Assembly: GCA_015227615.1 (NCBI GenBank)
Contig: JAALGZ010000008.1
Coordinates: forward strand, 1,364,001 to 1,428,000
Direction of reading: 5' to 3'
Source: Labyrinthula sp. Ha
Taxonomy: Eukaryota; Sar; Bigyra; Labyrinthulida; Labyrinthulaceae
DNA length: 64,000 nucleotides
The notes below the pieces were generated by a model. It searched no databases. It was not told the origin of the DNA and saw nothing but the letters and a program-made list of their open reading frames with translations. Both the position numbers and the translations under genes were made by a program. Each line of letters begins with the position of its first letter. Position 1 is the stretch's first letter. This document shows positions 10,952 through 21,507 of the stretch, in pieces.

Positions 10952-12153
10952 ATGATTAGAATCAACTTGGTTCAACGGTTAGTTTCTATTGTTTCAAACA
11001 ATAAAACTAAACTGATAGAAAATGGGCAAGGTAAAATATGTTCTAAAAAGGTGCCTCAAAGTTTAGTCAAGCTGACTGACAAGATAGAAAACATTCAAGA
11101 TAGTTTAAAACTCTTGGACGAGCTGGACAGCAACCAAAGAGAAGAAGATATCGAGTGGATTCAATCAGAAAGAGATCAACTCAACGCACTTCAAACAAAT
11201 GAACTAAAGATTTTCTGGCAGAATAGCATACCTTCATTTCTGGACGCCTATTTACCAGAAACTCTTAGAACTGACTTTTCAAAGCACACTGCCTTTGTTG
11301 AAAGTATTCTATTATCCTCCTTCATTCCTTAGTAAATCCTAGGACAGGTGGCGAAGAAGCCGCTTTATTCGCAAACGAAATTTATTCGTTGATTGAAAAA
11401 TTTTCAACGGCTAAGAACTGGAACCACGAAACTATAAGCTATCAGCCATTTTATGGATCGCATACGAAACCAGGATTACGAAACGCTTTACTCAAAGTAG
11501 AATTGTCGAATAAGTACGAGATCAAATATCCAGTTTTTGCAACTCTCCAAGAGCTACATGGAAACCATAGAGTTAAGGTATTTTCAAATTTTAGATTAAA
11601 CTTGTAGCGTATTCCAGTGACAGAAACAAAAGGAAGGTTACATACATCTGTTGTAAATGTTTCAGTGACCCCATTTTTGAACAACGTAAAGGAAGAGGAG
11701 TTATCATTAGAAGAGGTGCAGTTTCAAACTTTTAAAAGTGGTGGAAAAGGCGGACAACATGCGAATACGACTGATTCTGCAGTAAGAGCGACTCATCTTC
11801 CTTCTGGATTGAATGTCGTGATTGAAACTTCTAGATCCCAACATAAAAACAAAGAGCTTGCATTGAAAGTGCTGACAGCAAAAGTAAACAGTTTCAGAAA
11901 AAAAGAGAGTGAAAATGAAATTGAAAGTGCAAAAGAGTTGGTAAATTCTGTGGATGAAGTTTTACGTGACGGAAAACCTATACGAACTTATCACTTTGGT
12001 CAAAACTATATTGCTGATCACAGACTTAGAGAACAAATCATGGGCACACAAGCTCTGGAAAATATATTTGATGGCAAAAGTGTGTTTGCAAAGAGTTATT
12101 TGGATTATCGGAGTGAACAGTTTTTAGAGAACCTTTTACAACAGTATGAATAA
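10952..12153 (+). CDS. mitochondrial-type class I peptide release factor, RF1 family
   Basis: Spliced from exons 10952-11303, 11333-11577 and 11608-12153, giving 380 aa. The introns are 29 nt (GTATTC...TTAG) and 30 nt (GTATTT...GTAG). Splicing creates FVEINPRTGGEEAALFA, the conserved RF1 domain-2 core, and HRVKRIPVTETKGRLHTS, which contains the PVT tripeptide typical of RF1 (UAA/UAG reading) rather than the SPF of RF2. The catalytic GGQ lies at about residues 247-249 in GGKGGQHANTTDSAVRATHL, followed by RSQHKNK. RTYHFGQNYIADHR is the RF1-type C-terminal motif. The basic, Ser/Asn-rich N-terminus fits an organelle transit peptide. Mitochondrial location is inferred; a plastid is not excluded. 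It is convergent with the NOT2-like gene 72 nt away. Confidence 0.85.
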
Positions 12154-12225
12154 CAGAGCCTTCAGTCTTAAATACTTTACTTTTTCAAAGCAGATGAAAT
12201 AGTTGCATCTAGTTCTAAAAGTACA

Positions 12226-13338
12226 TTACAGCACTGAAGAGAGATCTGGTTCCGAGAAAAAGTCGTCTTCTATTGATAGATCAATATTAACTCCCTCTAC
12301 TCTTATTATCTTGGATGCTTCAGTACTGTATCTAAGAAAATCTTTCTCTCCCTCGTTCCTCTGAAACCAAATTAAGTCTTTCTTACGAAGTTTCCAACCT
12401 CGCTTCATCAGCTCTAAGCCACACAAAACCTGTACAACATCACGTGAATTAGACGAAAAAGAGACCAGCAAAGTAATATCAGAAAGTCGCTGAACTTGTG
12501 CCTTTTGTTTAATGTATTCAGAATCTGTTAGTACAAGTTCTTTTATCTTGACTTTGCTACCAGAGAAACTGAACAAGGTTCGTGTTAAGAAGTCTTCTGC
12601 TGAATTATCGTACGAAATATCTCTTAAACCTCGAGAAGCTGACCGAGAAGGTTGTGAATATCCAAAAACGACGTTTTTCTTATAGAAACGAGACTGTGTG
12701 AACTTGAGTAAACTCTTCATTCGCACGCTTTTCCCATCATCTGGAACATGCAAAAGAGCATCTCTGTTCAAGCCGTCATTTAAAAGTCCTTCGAGAACTT
12801 CTGTAGATAGATTATACGAAGATTTCATACTCTCAGTGCTTCCCAAACCGGGGTTTATATCACCAACTGTTGGATCATCTATTAAACCATTCCGTGGAGA
12901 TGAAGAAAGACCTGCTCGTCCATCTTCCGCCCTTGCCGTGGGTAGTGCAGGAAAATGTTCTTCTCGCATTTCAAAATTTTGAGGTTTAGAAAGTGCAGGA
13001 TTCATTCGAAAGTGGTTTGCGTAGTGAAAAGTAGACGGCAGGTCAGATTTCGGCAGTCCATTTAATTCTCCATCGGCAGGAAGTTCATCAGGTTGAAGTG
13101 CTGGAAAATCTGTCATGCTGAATGTATTGTGAGGTTGAGGACCTGGTGCAGGACTTAGTTCTGTAAGACCCAAGTTAAAATTGTGGTCGCCATTTCCATT
13201 TAGAAAAGTGTTTGATCTTTGAAAACCTTTGTATCTTGTGTCTATAGGAGCTGTTATAGGAAGGGAAATATTTACTTGGGTCCATTTATCGCTAAAAATG
13301 TTATCTTTTGTCTGTATTTGCTGCTGTTGATATATCGC
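12226..13338 (-). CDS. CCR4-NOT complex subunit NOT2-like (5' end unresolved)
   Basis: The frame is open from an upstream TAA at 13339 down to the stop at 12226, but has no good ATG at its 5' end, so a short first exon upstream is likely. The conserved C-terminal part matches the NOT2/3/5 (NOT box) domain: RLSDITLLVSFSSNSRDVVQ followed by GLELMKRGWKLRKKDLIWFQ, equivalent to the FSDETLF...PRDV.Q..A..EL..R.W..HK segment of NOT2. The N-terminal half is low-complexity and carries two FPAL motifs (TDFPALQPDE and EHFPALP), as in NOT2 proteins. The complex deadenylates mRNA and regulates transcription, and NOT2 helps dock NOT3 on NOT1. The divergence is substantial, so NOT2 rather than NOT3/5 is my best reading. 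Confidence 0.65.
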   Translation of the reverse strand, partial: AIYQQQQIQTKDNIFSDKWTQVNISLPITAPIDTRYKGFQRSNTFLNGNGDHNFNLGLTELSPAPGPQPHNTFSMTDFPALQPDELPADGELNGLPKSDLPSTFHYANHFRMNPALSKPQNFEMREEHFPALPTARAEDGRAGLSSSPRNGLIDDPTVGDINPGLGSTESMKSSYNLSTEVLEGLLNDGLNRDALLHVPDDGKSVRMKSLLKFTQSRFYKKNVVFGYSQPSRSASRGLRDISYDNSAEDFLTRTLFSFSGSKVKIKELVLTDSEYIKQKAQVQRLSDITLLVSFSSNSRDVVQVLCGLELMKRGWKLRKKDLIWFQRNEGEKDFLRYSTEASKIIRVEGVNIDLSIEDDFFSEPDLSSVL

Positions 13339-13742
13339 TTATAGCCCATTACCTGTTCTCCCTATAATAATAAGAAAAGAAAGAATGCAAGTCTGGAAAT
13401 CAAAAGAAGAAAAACTAATCAGCAAGAAGAATCAAGCACACGAAGCTAAACGAAACAGCTTAGCACCTAAATCTTTGATCATAGCCGTCAAGAATCTGCC
13501 ATATATGCACATGAAACAAAAAATGAAGAATGATATACAGGAAACGAGTCAGAATCAATGTAGTGAAGAAGGTTGATAAAATTCAAATGAATTTAGCTGC
13601 TTTGATTTTTGTTATGTAAAAGTGTCTGAAAAGGCCATACTCTAATCAGAATTTTGGGCACTGCTATATAACGTGGCAAAGTGTTTGATATACCGAAAGT
13701 TACTAAACACGGTTTTTTAGTTGTTAACAAGAAAAAGACAAA
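13339..13742. promoter_or_regulatory. divergent promoter region, NOT2-like / CFAP20-domain genes
   Basis: About 400 nt between divergent genes. It contains a lysine-rich 63-codon plus-strand frame (13385-13576) without family resemblance, which could be an upstream ORF or chance. The missing first exon of the NOT2-like gene probably lies here: on the minus strand an ATG precedes GGAGAACAG-type sequence near 13350-13365, but I could not place an intron confidently. Confidence 0.35.
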
Positions 13743-15118
13743 ATGCTTGCTAAAGATATAATGCATTTGGTATTCTCTCCTACAGGAAAAGATCCTTTGA
13801 AAAGCATGAAATATAAAGGAAATGTGGAACGTGTTTATGATGATGAAATAAAAGGGTAATGATGAGATTCACTTGAACCTAGATTTTGCTTGATGTTGCG
13901 CACTGGATTGTCTAGGTTGACTTTATTCAGGAATAGCGAAAGTGAAATATTTATATCTCTGAAGTTTAGAACCACTGCTTCATGGAACTGTGAGTATTCA
14001 ATTGAAACTTCCAACACCAAGATTAACCATTGAAATTACTGTGGGAACAAGAAACAGTCAGCACCACCGCATCAGTAAAAAAATATATATTACTCATTGT
14101 AGTATTTAGTACAGGATTTAGCCAAACAGGCTCTGCTGTGCTGCATACTCAATTTCCATTACTAGCTGAGGTTTTCCCAAATAAGAAATGGTTTACTTTG
14201 GTGCTAAACATAAACAACTGTCTAAATACTTTTACAAACTCTGAATTAAAAAGCATAATAGAGATTACATTTTCAGGAAGAGCAAAATTACGGCAAGTAC
14301 ATAGCTTAAGAGACAATGTGGCAGTGGAAAATGGTAATATATTAAATTTTCCCTTGAAGGCAAAATATTCTGGTCATTTAGTTCAGCTTTATCAGCCTAA
14401 GATCATCCTAATTAATAAACCAATGGTAAAAGCATATAAAGAAAAAGAGAATAATTGCAACCAAGGAAATGTTAATCCATCTAAGTTAGAAATAACGAAA
14501 AATAAAGAACCACAGAAGGCGACATGTACAGGAACTACTGAGGAGCATAGTGACAATATCAGTTGCTCATCAAAGCTCAAGCAAAGGTTAGAAAATATTA
14601 CCGTGAAGTCTGTCCCTGAAAAAACTGTTTCATCTGATGTTGATAGAAGCAAATTAGACGGTGCTAAAAGCTGCTCAGGTTCAGACAACCTGTCTAAAGA
14701 TTCTTCGGAGCTAAAAGAGCAGGGCTTGGTGTCTGAAACAACTTTAAGAAGTCACGATTTAAGCAAAACCGTGTTTCTGTCTTCAGACTCAGTTAAACCA
14801 AAGGAGGAAGATGACGCTGTTGCAGTTAGGTTAAGACACTTAAATACTATAAGTTCACTTGAGGATAGTCTAGACAAGGATGAAATTATAGACATGAAAT
14901 CCATTAGCGTATCAAGTGACTCTTGGGATTCTCTGGCGACAACAAAGGAAGACAGCAAGGAGTCCCTGAATAGCAAATTAAGTGATAGCCTGAGCAGGTC
15001 AACAACCAATAGTGGCAAGGATTCCGTTTCCAGTGTGCACACTGAGTTAATCTATGATCCTGAAAACCATCGTTACTATTGCCCCAAGAAAGATAAATAT
15101 TACGCAGTGGATACATAA
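13743..15118 (+). CDS. CFAP20-domain protein (CFAP20DC-like), putative ciliary
   Basis: Four exons, 13743-13855, 13883-13941, 13970-14074 and 14103-15118, give exactly 431 codons (430 aa) after removing introns of 27, 28 and 28 nt. The spliced N-terminal ~150 residues follow the CFAP20 domain of the longer CFAP20DC proteins: LVFSPTGKDPLKSM, YDDEIKGFCLMLRT, RLTIEITVGTRNSQHHRIIF, PNKKWFTLVLNINNCLN and KLRQVHSL. The rest (about 160-430) is Ser/Lys/Glu-rich and disordered, ending in YDPENHRYYCPKKDKYYAVD. CFAP20 itself is an axonemal inner-junction protein. The long-tailed relatives are poorly studied, so a ciliary role is inferred from the family. No single unspliced frame shows the domain. It converges on TFIIF-beta with a 2-nt gap between stop codons. 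Confidence 0.68.
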
Positions 15119-15120
15119 AC

Positions 15121-15909
15121 CTATCCACTAGCTTTATATTCTTGCTTAATTTCATAATGCCGTGCATGATCACCACTCTTATGATATATAGCAATTTCTT
15201 TGAGCACATCTTTCAAGACTTGAACAGGCTGCCTAGTACGCCGCTGCAAATCTTTCAATGTCCAAAACCCAATATTTCCAGATGGATTCTTTTCTGTAAA
15301 TGCCTTAAACAGAAGTTCTCGAACTTCTTGCATACTAAGTACGTTCATCTTATCTTCAAATCCATCCATTGCAACCTCATCGTCAAGAGAGGCAACCTTG
15401 ACAACTCGTTTCTTTTGTTTCTTCTTGAACGCTTGCTCATCTTCAAATGTCATAGCTTTGATAGTTGGACCTCCTCTATTTGTTGATTTTGTCCTTCTAG
15501 CTGCATAACTCAGATAGGATTTATTTAGAATAGGTTGAAATGTACAGATACTTTCTGCTTTCCCTTGAAACTCAAAATCAGCACCACCGTAGGAGAAAAC
15601 TCTTAAATTCGAATTTTTATCTGGTATATAGTTAATTCGATAGTCAGTAGCCGGTGTCTGGTTGGTTTTATCTTTATTCAAGTACTCCTTCAGCACTTCT
15701 TTATCCAAATGGACAGTTATTTTTGCTCGCTTGTTTCCTTCCACAGGCGTCTTGTATATCCTAATTTTACCGACAACTTTATCTACTTCCTGTACGGAGT
15801 TCCATACTCTGGCTAGGCTGTCGGGAATTCGCGCTACAATAAGCTCACGAGCCTCATTAGAGATTAGCGCTTCAGATATTTTTTCAAATGCTCTTTTCTT
15901 GTCTGCCAT
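15121..15909 (-). CDS. GTF2F2: transcription initiation factor IIF subunit beta
   Basis: A 262-aa intronless protein, the usual size for TFIIF-beta (RAP30). The N-terminal dimerisation part contains IPDSLARVWNSV. The C-terminal winged helix, residues about 195-258, is well conserved: FWTLKDLQRRTRQPVQVLKD then VLKEIAIYHKSGDHARHYEI and KQEYK at the very end. With TFIIF-alpha it escorts RNA polymerase II to the promoter and stabilises the preinitiation complex. The ATG at 15909 gives a normal N-terminus. The stop codon is 2 nt from that of the converging CFAP20-domain gene, so the two 3' UTRs must overlap. Confidence 0.88.
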   Translation of the reverse strand: MADKKRAFEKISEALISNEARELIVARIPDSLARVWNSVQEVDKVVGKIRIYKTPVEGNKRAKITVHLDKEVLKEYLNKDKTNQTPATDYRINYIPDKNSNLRVFSYGGADFEFQGKAESICTFQPILNKSYLSYAARRTKSTNRGGPTIKAMTFEDEQAFKKKQKKRVVKVASLDDEVAMDGFEDKMNVLSMQEVRELLFKAFTEKNPSGNIGFWTLKDLQRRTRQPVQVLKDVLKEIAIYHKSGDHARHYEIKQEYKASG

Positions 15910-17374
15910 TACCCATTGGATTCATGATTGCCCAAAATAATTTACCGTAGGATACGGTTATTTCGTCACCTTTGCAAAAATATGAAAGAAGATATCAAGT
16001 AAAGTGAAACCAAAGACCAGTGAATATTTGAAGAGATTATTATGCCCTATAAAATAAGATAACCATGAACTATACAGAGTATTAGTTTACTTATCGTTTT
16101 ATTCTTTAAATTAGCCAATGAAACTATGGTGTAGTATAATAGTTTTCTTGGTTTGGACAAACAATATTCCAAATTGTCAAGTGTTGAAGCTTTCCACCCC
16201 TAAATATGACTAAAATAGATGTTCGCAATCGGAACTAAGAGCTCAATAGGTAGGAAGAAATGTAATAGTATATTTCAGAGGTATATACCCAAGACTAGCT
16301 TCAACAGAACGTAAATAAATCGCTAAGAACCTTTTTCATTTTTTTTACTTGTTTATTCACTGCTCACAGGGTATATCAAAGATACTTCTATATTTAATGT
16401 TATCACAAGTAAATGCTAATTATTACATCATACTCGATGCGACATATGCGAACTACATAACATCAAGGCAAATTTACAATTTGAAATAAGACGTAGTTTC
16501 AGCAGAAAGCGACTAGTAGGAAAATTGCTCAACCTAGAGTAGGTTATTAACGCTAACTAGTTAATAAAGAGAAGTTCTAACCCAATTATGTCGTCGAAGC
16601 CCGAATGAGAAAATATATAAAAAAATTAGAGGCTTAGTGATTGAGATTTCAGAGTTAACGCCCGGATAAATGTATGATTAGTTTGAAATCATAGGAACCA
16701 TACTTAACTCTTGAGTTAATGTACATTGAATCTACATATAACTTATCATTTAATTGGTAATATTTGATAAGAGGCTCTGTTTCAGAACGTTTGCGAACAA
16801 TAGAAGGAATCTAGTTAATGAGACTCTTTCATGTAGGGATCTCGTATAGGAGCTTTGTTCATGAAGAATTTCATGTTCTTGATTCAAACTAAATGATTAA
16901 TAAAAAAATTTTACGGGTTTTGAGCTTTTTGATAATGCTCTACTATTGCACCAAACCATCAAAAAGATTTCTCAAGAAGGGTTATGTGATCGGTTTTACC
17001 TCAGATATGTCTAGTCGCGAAGTTTGGATGTTATGAGGCATTGAAGGACACAGAGTCCATCTACAGATTCTTGTTTAGGGCTCTCATGGAAATTGTACTT
17101 ATTTTGAATTTTGGTAAAGTTTTGCTAGTAAAGGGATCTAAAGCGTGAAATCTGGCCCACTCTTCAATTATCTTCTCAAAAGATCTCTCTCTTTTGCCTC
17201 ATATTATTGGAGAGATTCTCTAATCAAAGTCCCCTTTTCTCGAGTTTTCTTAGAACTTGTTTGATGCCTACTGAGAATCTAAGATGTCACGCTACGTGCC
17301 TTTCAGTTGAAACTTTTTTTCACAAAGTTTCCATGAGTTTCCAATGATTCTTAGAAGATTAATCGATCTGTCTC
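15910..17374. other. intergenic, nothing recognised
   Basis: AT-rich desert upstream of TFIIF-beta. No ORF, RNA gene or repeat is recognised apart from the presumed TFIIF-beta promoter next to 15910. Confidence 0.5.
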
Positions 17375-17683
17375 ATGTTGAGTTTTAATAACACAAAATC
17401 AGCGAGAAAATCTTACAAGCTATATGCGTGTGCAGAGCGCAGTTCCTGTGATCAATCGAAAGGGAGATTATTCGCACAGTTTCTGAATAGCCCCTTATCT
17501 AAAAGATTACCTATGACAAGCCCCACTAAGGCATCTATTGATTTACAACATACTTATTTCTTACTAATCATGGTGCGAAATTCCACCACTTTTTCCTGTG
17601 TTCCGACATTTTTCTTTTATGATATCTTCTTTTTACAAGATGAAAATAAAGGAGTTCTTACATATAGGTCGTTACTACAATGA
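17375..17683 (+). mobile_element. possible decayed Ty1/copia integrase fragment
   Basis: A 102-codon frame whose layout recalls the start of a copia integrase: a Cys-containing segment, then SKGRLFAQFLNSPLSKR in place of GKQ.R.PF, and DLQHTYFLLIMV in place of the GSRYFLTFIDD block. The catalytic acidic residues are not preserved. No LTRs were found around it. The similarity is weak. Confidence 0.25.
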
Positions 17684-18708
17684 TGCCAGCAGTGAATGTC
17701 TATGCATGTAACTTCACTGTTCTGGATAGTTCAGAAAAATGGGATCTTCTGAATTCTGAATCCTTGATAAGTATTACGCCATATTCAAAATAATATTTTG
17801 TAGGAATATGTCTTTGAATTAAACTTCAAGATACGTTGTGATATCACTTGTTCGGTTACAGATTAGGCACTATTAGCGATATGCTGCGTTATAAAAATGT
17901 GGTGCCTCGTGGTTTAACCAAAAAAAAATTCCTGGCAAGATTGATAGCAATCTTTCAATTACTCATTTCCAACTAACCATCTTAATGTTTTCCACTGCTA
18001 CGACAAGATATTGGATTACGTCGGGGTCATTTGAGGTCATTAAAAAGTCTGTGTAGTCTTTTAAGTATTTATGCTTTAATTATGAATTATTTTCTAACCT
18101 TTTTTTCACACACACTTTTGGAAAGTATTTGACAGAACCTTAATTAAAGTTACAAAACCAGAGAAAATGCAACTCAATATTCTAACATTTTGTATTTAGG
18201 GCAAAGACGCTTCTATTTCAATCAGCAAGTACCTCAGAATCATGTAAAGCAAATGCATGGGATCAATTAAGCTTATCATACTATTTCTACCATATGAACT
18301 AATCAATATTAGAACTTATATAATAGTTAGCCATTACCCAGACAAGGTTCATCATTATTTCTTCTAGAGGACCTAAAAGATTCTACCCCAGTGAATTAGA
18401 CAAAAGGAAAATACTCGAGGGTTTTATAGTATAAAATATTGCTTTTCACCTATTTAAATATATGTATCATTGGTATTGCCCATAAATGCAGTAATAATAA
18501 CAGCGGAAAATCTCTGCGTATAAACATCAATTATATTCCGTGGTCCATAAAGTAGTGATACGCAACATTTACCAAAATACAACCTATTTGGGAACATACC
18601 ATATGTGAATAAAAACAATGATTTAGCTGCGATTAACATGGGTTTTGCAACTGTACACACTGAATTCGATTACAATGAAAATACACCTGCTGAAACCAAA
18701 TAAAAACG
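17684..18708. other. intergenic; degenerate coding-like stretch upstream of the EGF/7TM gene
   Basis: Mostly AT-rich. From about 18460 to 18699 one plus-strand frame reads like protein (for example NIPYVNKNNDLAAINMGF) but is broken by TAA codons at about 18520 and 18552 and ends at a TAA at 18699, just before the next gene's ATG. It could be a missed ectodomain exon or a relic. I could not connect it by a valid small intron. Confidence 0.35.
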
Positions 18709-19851
18709 ATGAAAACATGTTTTAGTCTTGGGTTTCTTGGAGAATGTGGTTTACACGGAAGTTGTGTGGAAGAATTAGATAATTCAACAAACCAACTGTT
18801 TGAAGAATGTGTGTGTAAAGAAGGTTGGAGTCAAGGTAGAGATATGGCGTTTTATTTTCATGACGAACAAGAACTTAATGAAAGAAATATTTCGTTATGT
18901 AATCAAAATGAAAAAGTCTTGAAAGTTTTATTCTGGGTTATGCTCCTCTCTGCTTCTTTCGCCTTTATATATCAAACGCTGTTAATTTCAAAGTGGAAAC
19001 ATTTATACAAAGCTTCATTTGTTCTTCTTGGAGGTATGCTTGAAATATCTCTTTCGGCATATAAATTAACAAACTTTAAAACCGCATCTCTTGGAGAAGA
19101 CGTTTTGTTTACATCTCTAGTTTTTAATTGCATACTATTCTTCAGTATTTCAATATCCTTATTTTCAAAAAGATATACAGCTTATATAGTACAATTTACA
19201 AAACTTCGAAAAGAATATATAGTGAAAAGAGCACATTTAGTATCAAACTATCAGACAGTGATGTTCTTTCTTGACATAATTGTGTACCAAATGTTTTGGA
19301 TTACAGCTTTGCTTCCAAGAAAAGCTGCTTATGTTGCAGTAAGGGTACTATTTTTATGTTTATTGACAAGTGCTGTTGGAAATACTTTGAGTATAAATTT
19401 TATATTATCAGAAGTTTCAAGAGATCTTAAAAAATTATTACATTTGCGGTCAATTACGATGAAAAACGATGGTACAGTACGGACAAATAATACTTATTAT
19501 AAAATAGTTGAAAAAACTCTTGTTAGATTAAGTGCACTTAGAAATATATCTATTTCCTACGGAGTTCTTTTCTTGTTTATCAGAGTATCTCCAGCTGTTG
19601 TTGATGAGTTTTTGTACAATTATATTTACTTCCTTGCGGTAGATTTGATCCTTTGGAATGTTGTATCAATAGCCGGATTAAACGCTAGGAAGCGAAAAAG
19701 AGGCATTAGGCGTAGTAAGGAAGTAAGATCTGTATTTAACATTACAGGTCAGTTGCATAGAGATAGTCTGGACAGAACATTCAACCTAGAGGAGAATAAT
19801 GCTGAGAATGCATCTGAAAATTTTCGCTTGGACACCACACATTCTGTTTGA
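18709..19851 (+). CDS. EGF-like domain protein with about seven membrane spans
   Basis: A 380-aa intronless protein. Residues 4-40 form an EGF-like module (ECGLHGSC, then CVCKEGW; cysteines at 4, 13, 19, 34, 36). Hydrophobic segments follow at about 71-93, 100-120, 131-152, 182-201, 208-232, 280-300 and 302-324, then a basic cytoplasmic-looking tail. The layout resembles a short-ectodomain 7TM receptor, but I recognise no GPCR family motif, so function is unknown. No signal peptide precedes the EGF module, so either TM1 targets it or a 5' exon is missing. An inverted, broken copy lies at 28706-29837. The first ~420 nt of the two copies are nearly identical and the rest is much more diverged. 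Confidence 0.72.
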   Translation: MKTCFSLGFLGECGLHGSCVEELDNSTNQLFEECVCKEGWSQGRDMAFYFHDEQELNERNISLCNQNEKVLKVLFWVMLLSASFAFIYQTLLISKWKHLYKASFVLLGGMLEISLSAYKLTNFKTASLGEDVLFTSLVFNCILFFSISISLFSKRYTAYIVQFTKLRKEYIVKRAHLVSNYQTVMFFLDIIVYQMFWITALLPRKAAYVAVRVLFLCLLTSAVGNTLSINFILSEVSRDLKKLLHLRSITMKNDGTVRTNNTYYKIVEKTLVRLSALRNISISYGVLFLFIRVSPAVVDEFLYNYIYFLAVDLILWNVVSIAGLNARKRKRGIRRSKEVRSVFNITGQLHRDSLDRTFNLEENNAENASENFRLDTTHSV

Positions 19852-20439
19852 GCAATTTGATGAGATATAGATAGCGATGAAAGGAAATCTTTTGCTGGAG
19901 TACTGCTCTTAGAAAAAGTAAGTTTGACATGGGATTATCCAAAGAAATTGTATACTTTTTTAGTCAGCATAGTTTCTATGGAACTGGATAGTGTGGATGT
20001 TCTTTCATAAGAATTGAGCATAAAAATATCAAGCGGATGTCCAAGAATAGGCAGATATGAATTCTGTAGGCATACTAAAAGGGTTTTTCTTTATCTTTCA
20101 TGTTTCATCGAAAAGAGGATCAAGTTTGTTTAAGAAATTCGGGGTTAAAGCTGTCTGGTTAAACTAAATCTAAGGAAGACAAGAAAAAAAGGAATCTGTA
20201 TTTAATCTTTGAAAAATGAATACCCTGAAAATTCATTCTATGCTGCATCGTTGTTTTCACAAGCTTTTTGGGTTATAGCCTTGAACCCGCTTTCTAAATT
20301 GAGCCTGTCTATGTAGTAAAACTTCCAGGAGGAACGCTATTGGCCTTCTACCTTAATGTATCTCTTCCTATATTGGGTTTAGCTCTCCCTTTTTATTCAT
20401 ACATTATTGGCAAATAAAAGCTGGATCCCTTTTTGTCAA
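19852..20439. other. intergenic, nothing recognised
   Basis: About 590 nt between the convergent EGF/7TM gene and the acidic-protein gene. AT-rich, no plausible ORF. Confidence 0.5.
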
Positions 20440-21507
20440 CTATCCACAACCACCGTAAAAGTTCTCATCAATTAGTTTCTCCATCGACAGCAGTTCAATG
20501 TTTTCCTTATAATCAACTATTTGATATTCAAGAATAGTTTCTTGCCTAAAACTCTGCGCTGTGTCTGCCTGTTTATTTTCGACTATTCTTTTACTAACTT
20601 CTTCTTTTCCAAATAACTCTTCATACTCCCTTTCATTGTCTTCCCAGCGCTGCCATTTTTTTTCAAGCAACATCCACAAAGCTTTCTCCTCTGCTTTGCG
20701 CTTACCTTCCTCTTTATTCTTAGAAAGCCGATCCTCCTCGTCATCAAGAAGGCTGCACTCTATCTGTGCAGGAGCACTTGTTTTTGGAATTGGCCTAATT
20801 AACTCTGTTCCTTTTAAATACTGCATGGCCTCCACCTCTAAAGACTCTATACTTTGGTATCCAACCTCCATGCCTTCTTCCAAAAGCTTTAACCCTTCTG
20901 CTTCCAGAGCATCTAGATCCTCAACACCATGTTCAAACTGTGGAAAATATTCTTTTTCTTCATAAAAACTTTTCTTATCACCAGAATTATTTCTACAGTC
21001 TTTTACTGCATGGAATAGTGGGAGAAGTCTTGAAGTGAAAATGAATGTTGGGCAAAGTGAGAGGTTGTCTACATCCACTTCTACAGTAGAACTCCACGGC
21101 TTATAATTAATGTTTCCATGAGGTTTCCATAGAGCTTCTTGAAAAAATTCCGAAAGAAAGTTCTCTATCAATTGTTCAAGATGATTCATCTCATCTTCTG
21201 TAAGCTGACTTTTCTTTGCTAGCTTTTGCGCGTTATGAACAAGATATTCTTTTCTAGTATCATAAAAACCTCTTTTTCTGACTGGGTTTGAAGGCAAAAA
21301 ACTGGTAGTTGCAGTATAGGAAGCATTTGAAGTCAAACACAGCTTTTTCACCTTGTTTTCTACCTTGTTCTCAGCCTTCAATGCTCTCTGACTTTTCTGT
21401 ACAGCATGGAAATCCAGTTCTTTTGGCGCTGGTTGTTCATCTACTTTCAATACAGTGGTTTTGGAGGTTTTAGTAAATGGCAAACATTTTTTGAGCATAG
21501 AAATCAT
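20440..21507 (-). CDS. acidic coiled-coil protein of unknown function
   Basis: A 355-aa frame starting at the ATG at 21507. I do not recognise a family. The first ~75 residues are basic and Ser/Thr-rich. Residues about 80-140 look like a folded helical segment (KRGFYDTRKEYLVHNAQKLA, then LEQLIENFLSEFFQEALWKP). Residues about 195-320 are strongly Glu-rich with coiled-coil potential (EEDRLSKNKEEGKRKAEEKA). It ends in a short Gly/Cys tail (YGGCG). No membrane segment is present. The length and biased composition make it a likely real gene. No function is proposed. Confidence 0.6.
   Translation of the reverse strand: MISMLKKCLPFTKTSKTTVLKVDEQPAPKELDFHAVQKSQRALKAENKVENKVKKLCLTSNASYTATTSFLPSNPVRKRGFYDTRKEYLVHNAQKLAKKSQLTEDEMNHLEQLIENFLSEFFQEALWKPHGNINYKPWSSTVEVDVDNLSLCPTFIFTSRLLPLFHAVKDCRNNSGDKKSFYEEKEYFPQFEHGVEDLDALEAEGLKLLEEGMEVGYQSIESLEVEAMQYLKGTELIRPIPKTSAPAQIECSLLDDEEDRLSKNKEEGKRKAEEKALWMLLEKKWQRWEDNEREYEELFGKEEVSKRIVENKQADTAQSFRQETILEYQIVDYKENIELLSMEKLIDENFYGGCG

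Noticed and set aside
12698-12982. 94-codon plus-strand frame
   Set aside because: Antisense to the NOT2-like gene, no independent support.
13856-13914. A longer CFAP20-gene intron ending at 13914 instead of 13882
   Set aside because: It would delete a block that aligns with the CFAP20 domain. The 27-nt intron keeps the domain and the frame.
14392-15209. Several ~100-codon minus-strand frames over the CFAP20-domain gene
   Set aside because: Antisense shadows of the Ser/Lys/Glu-rich tail.
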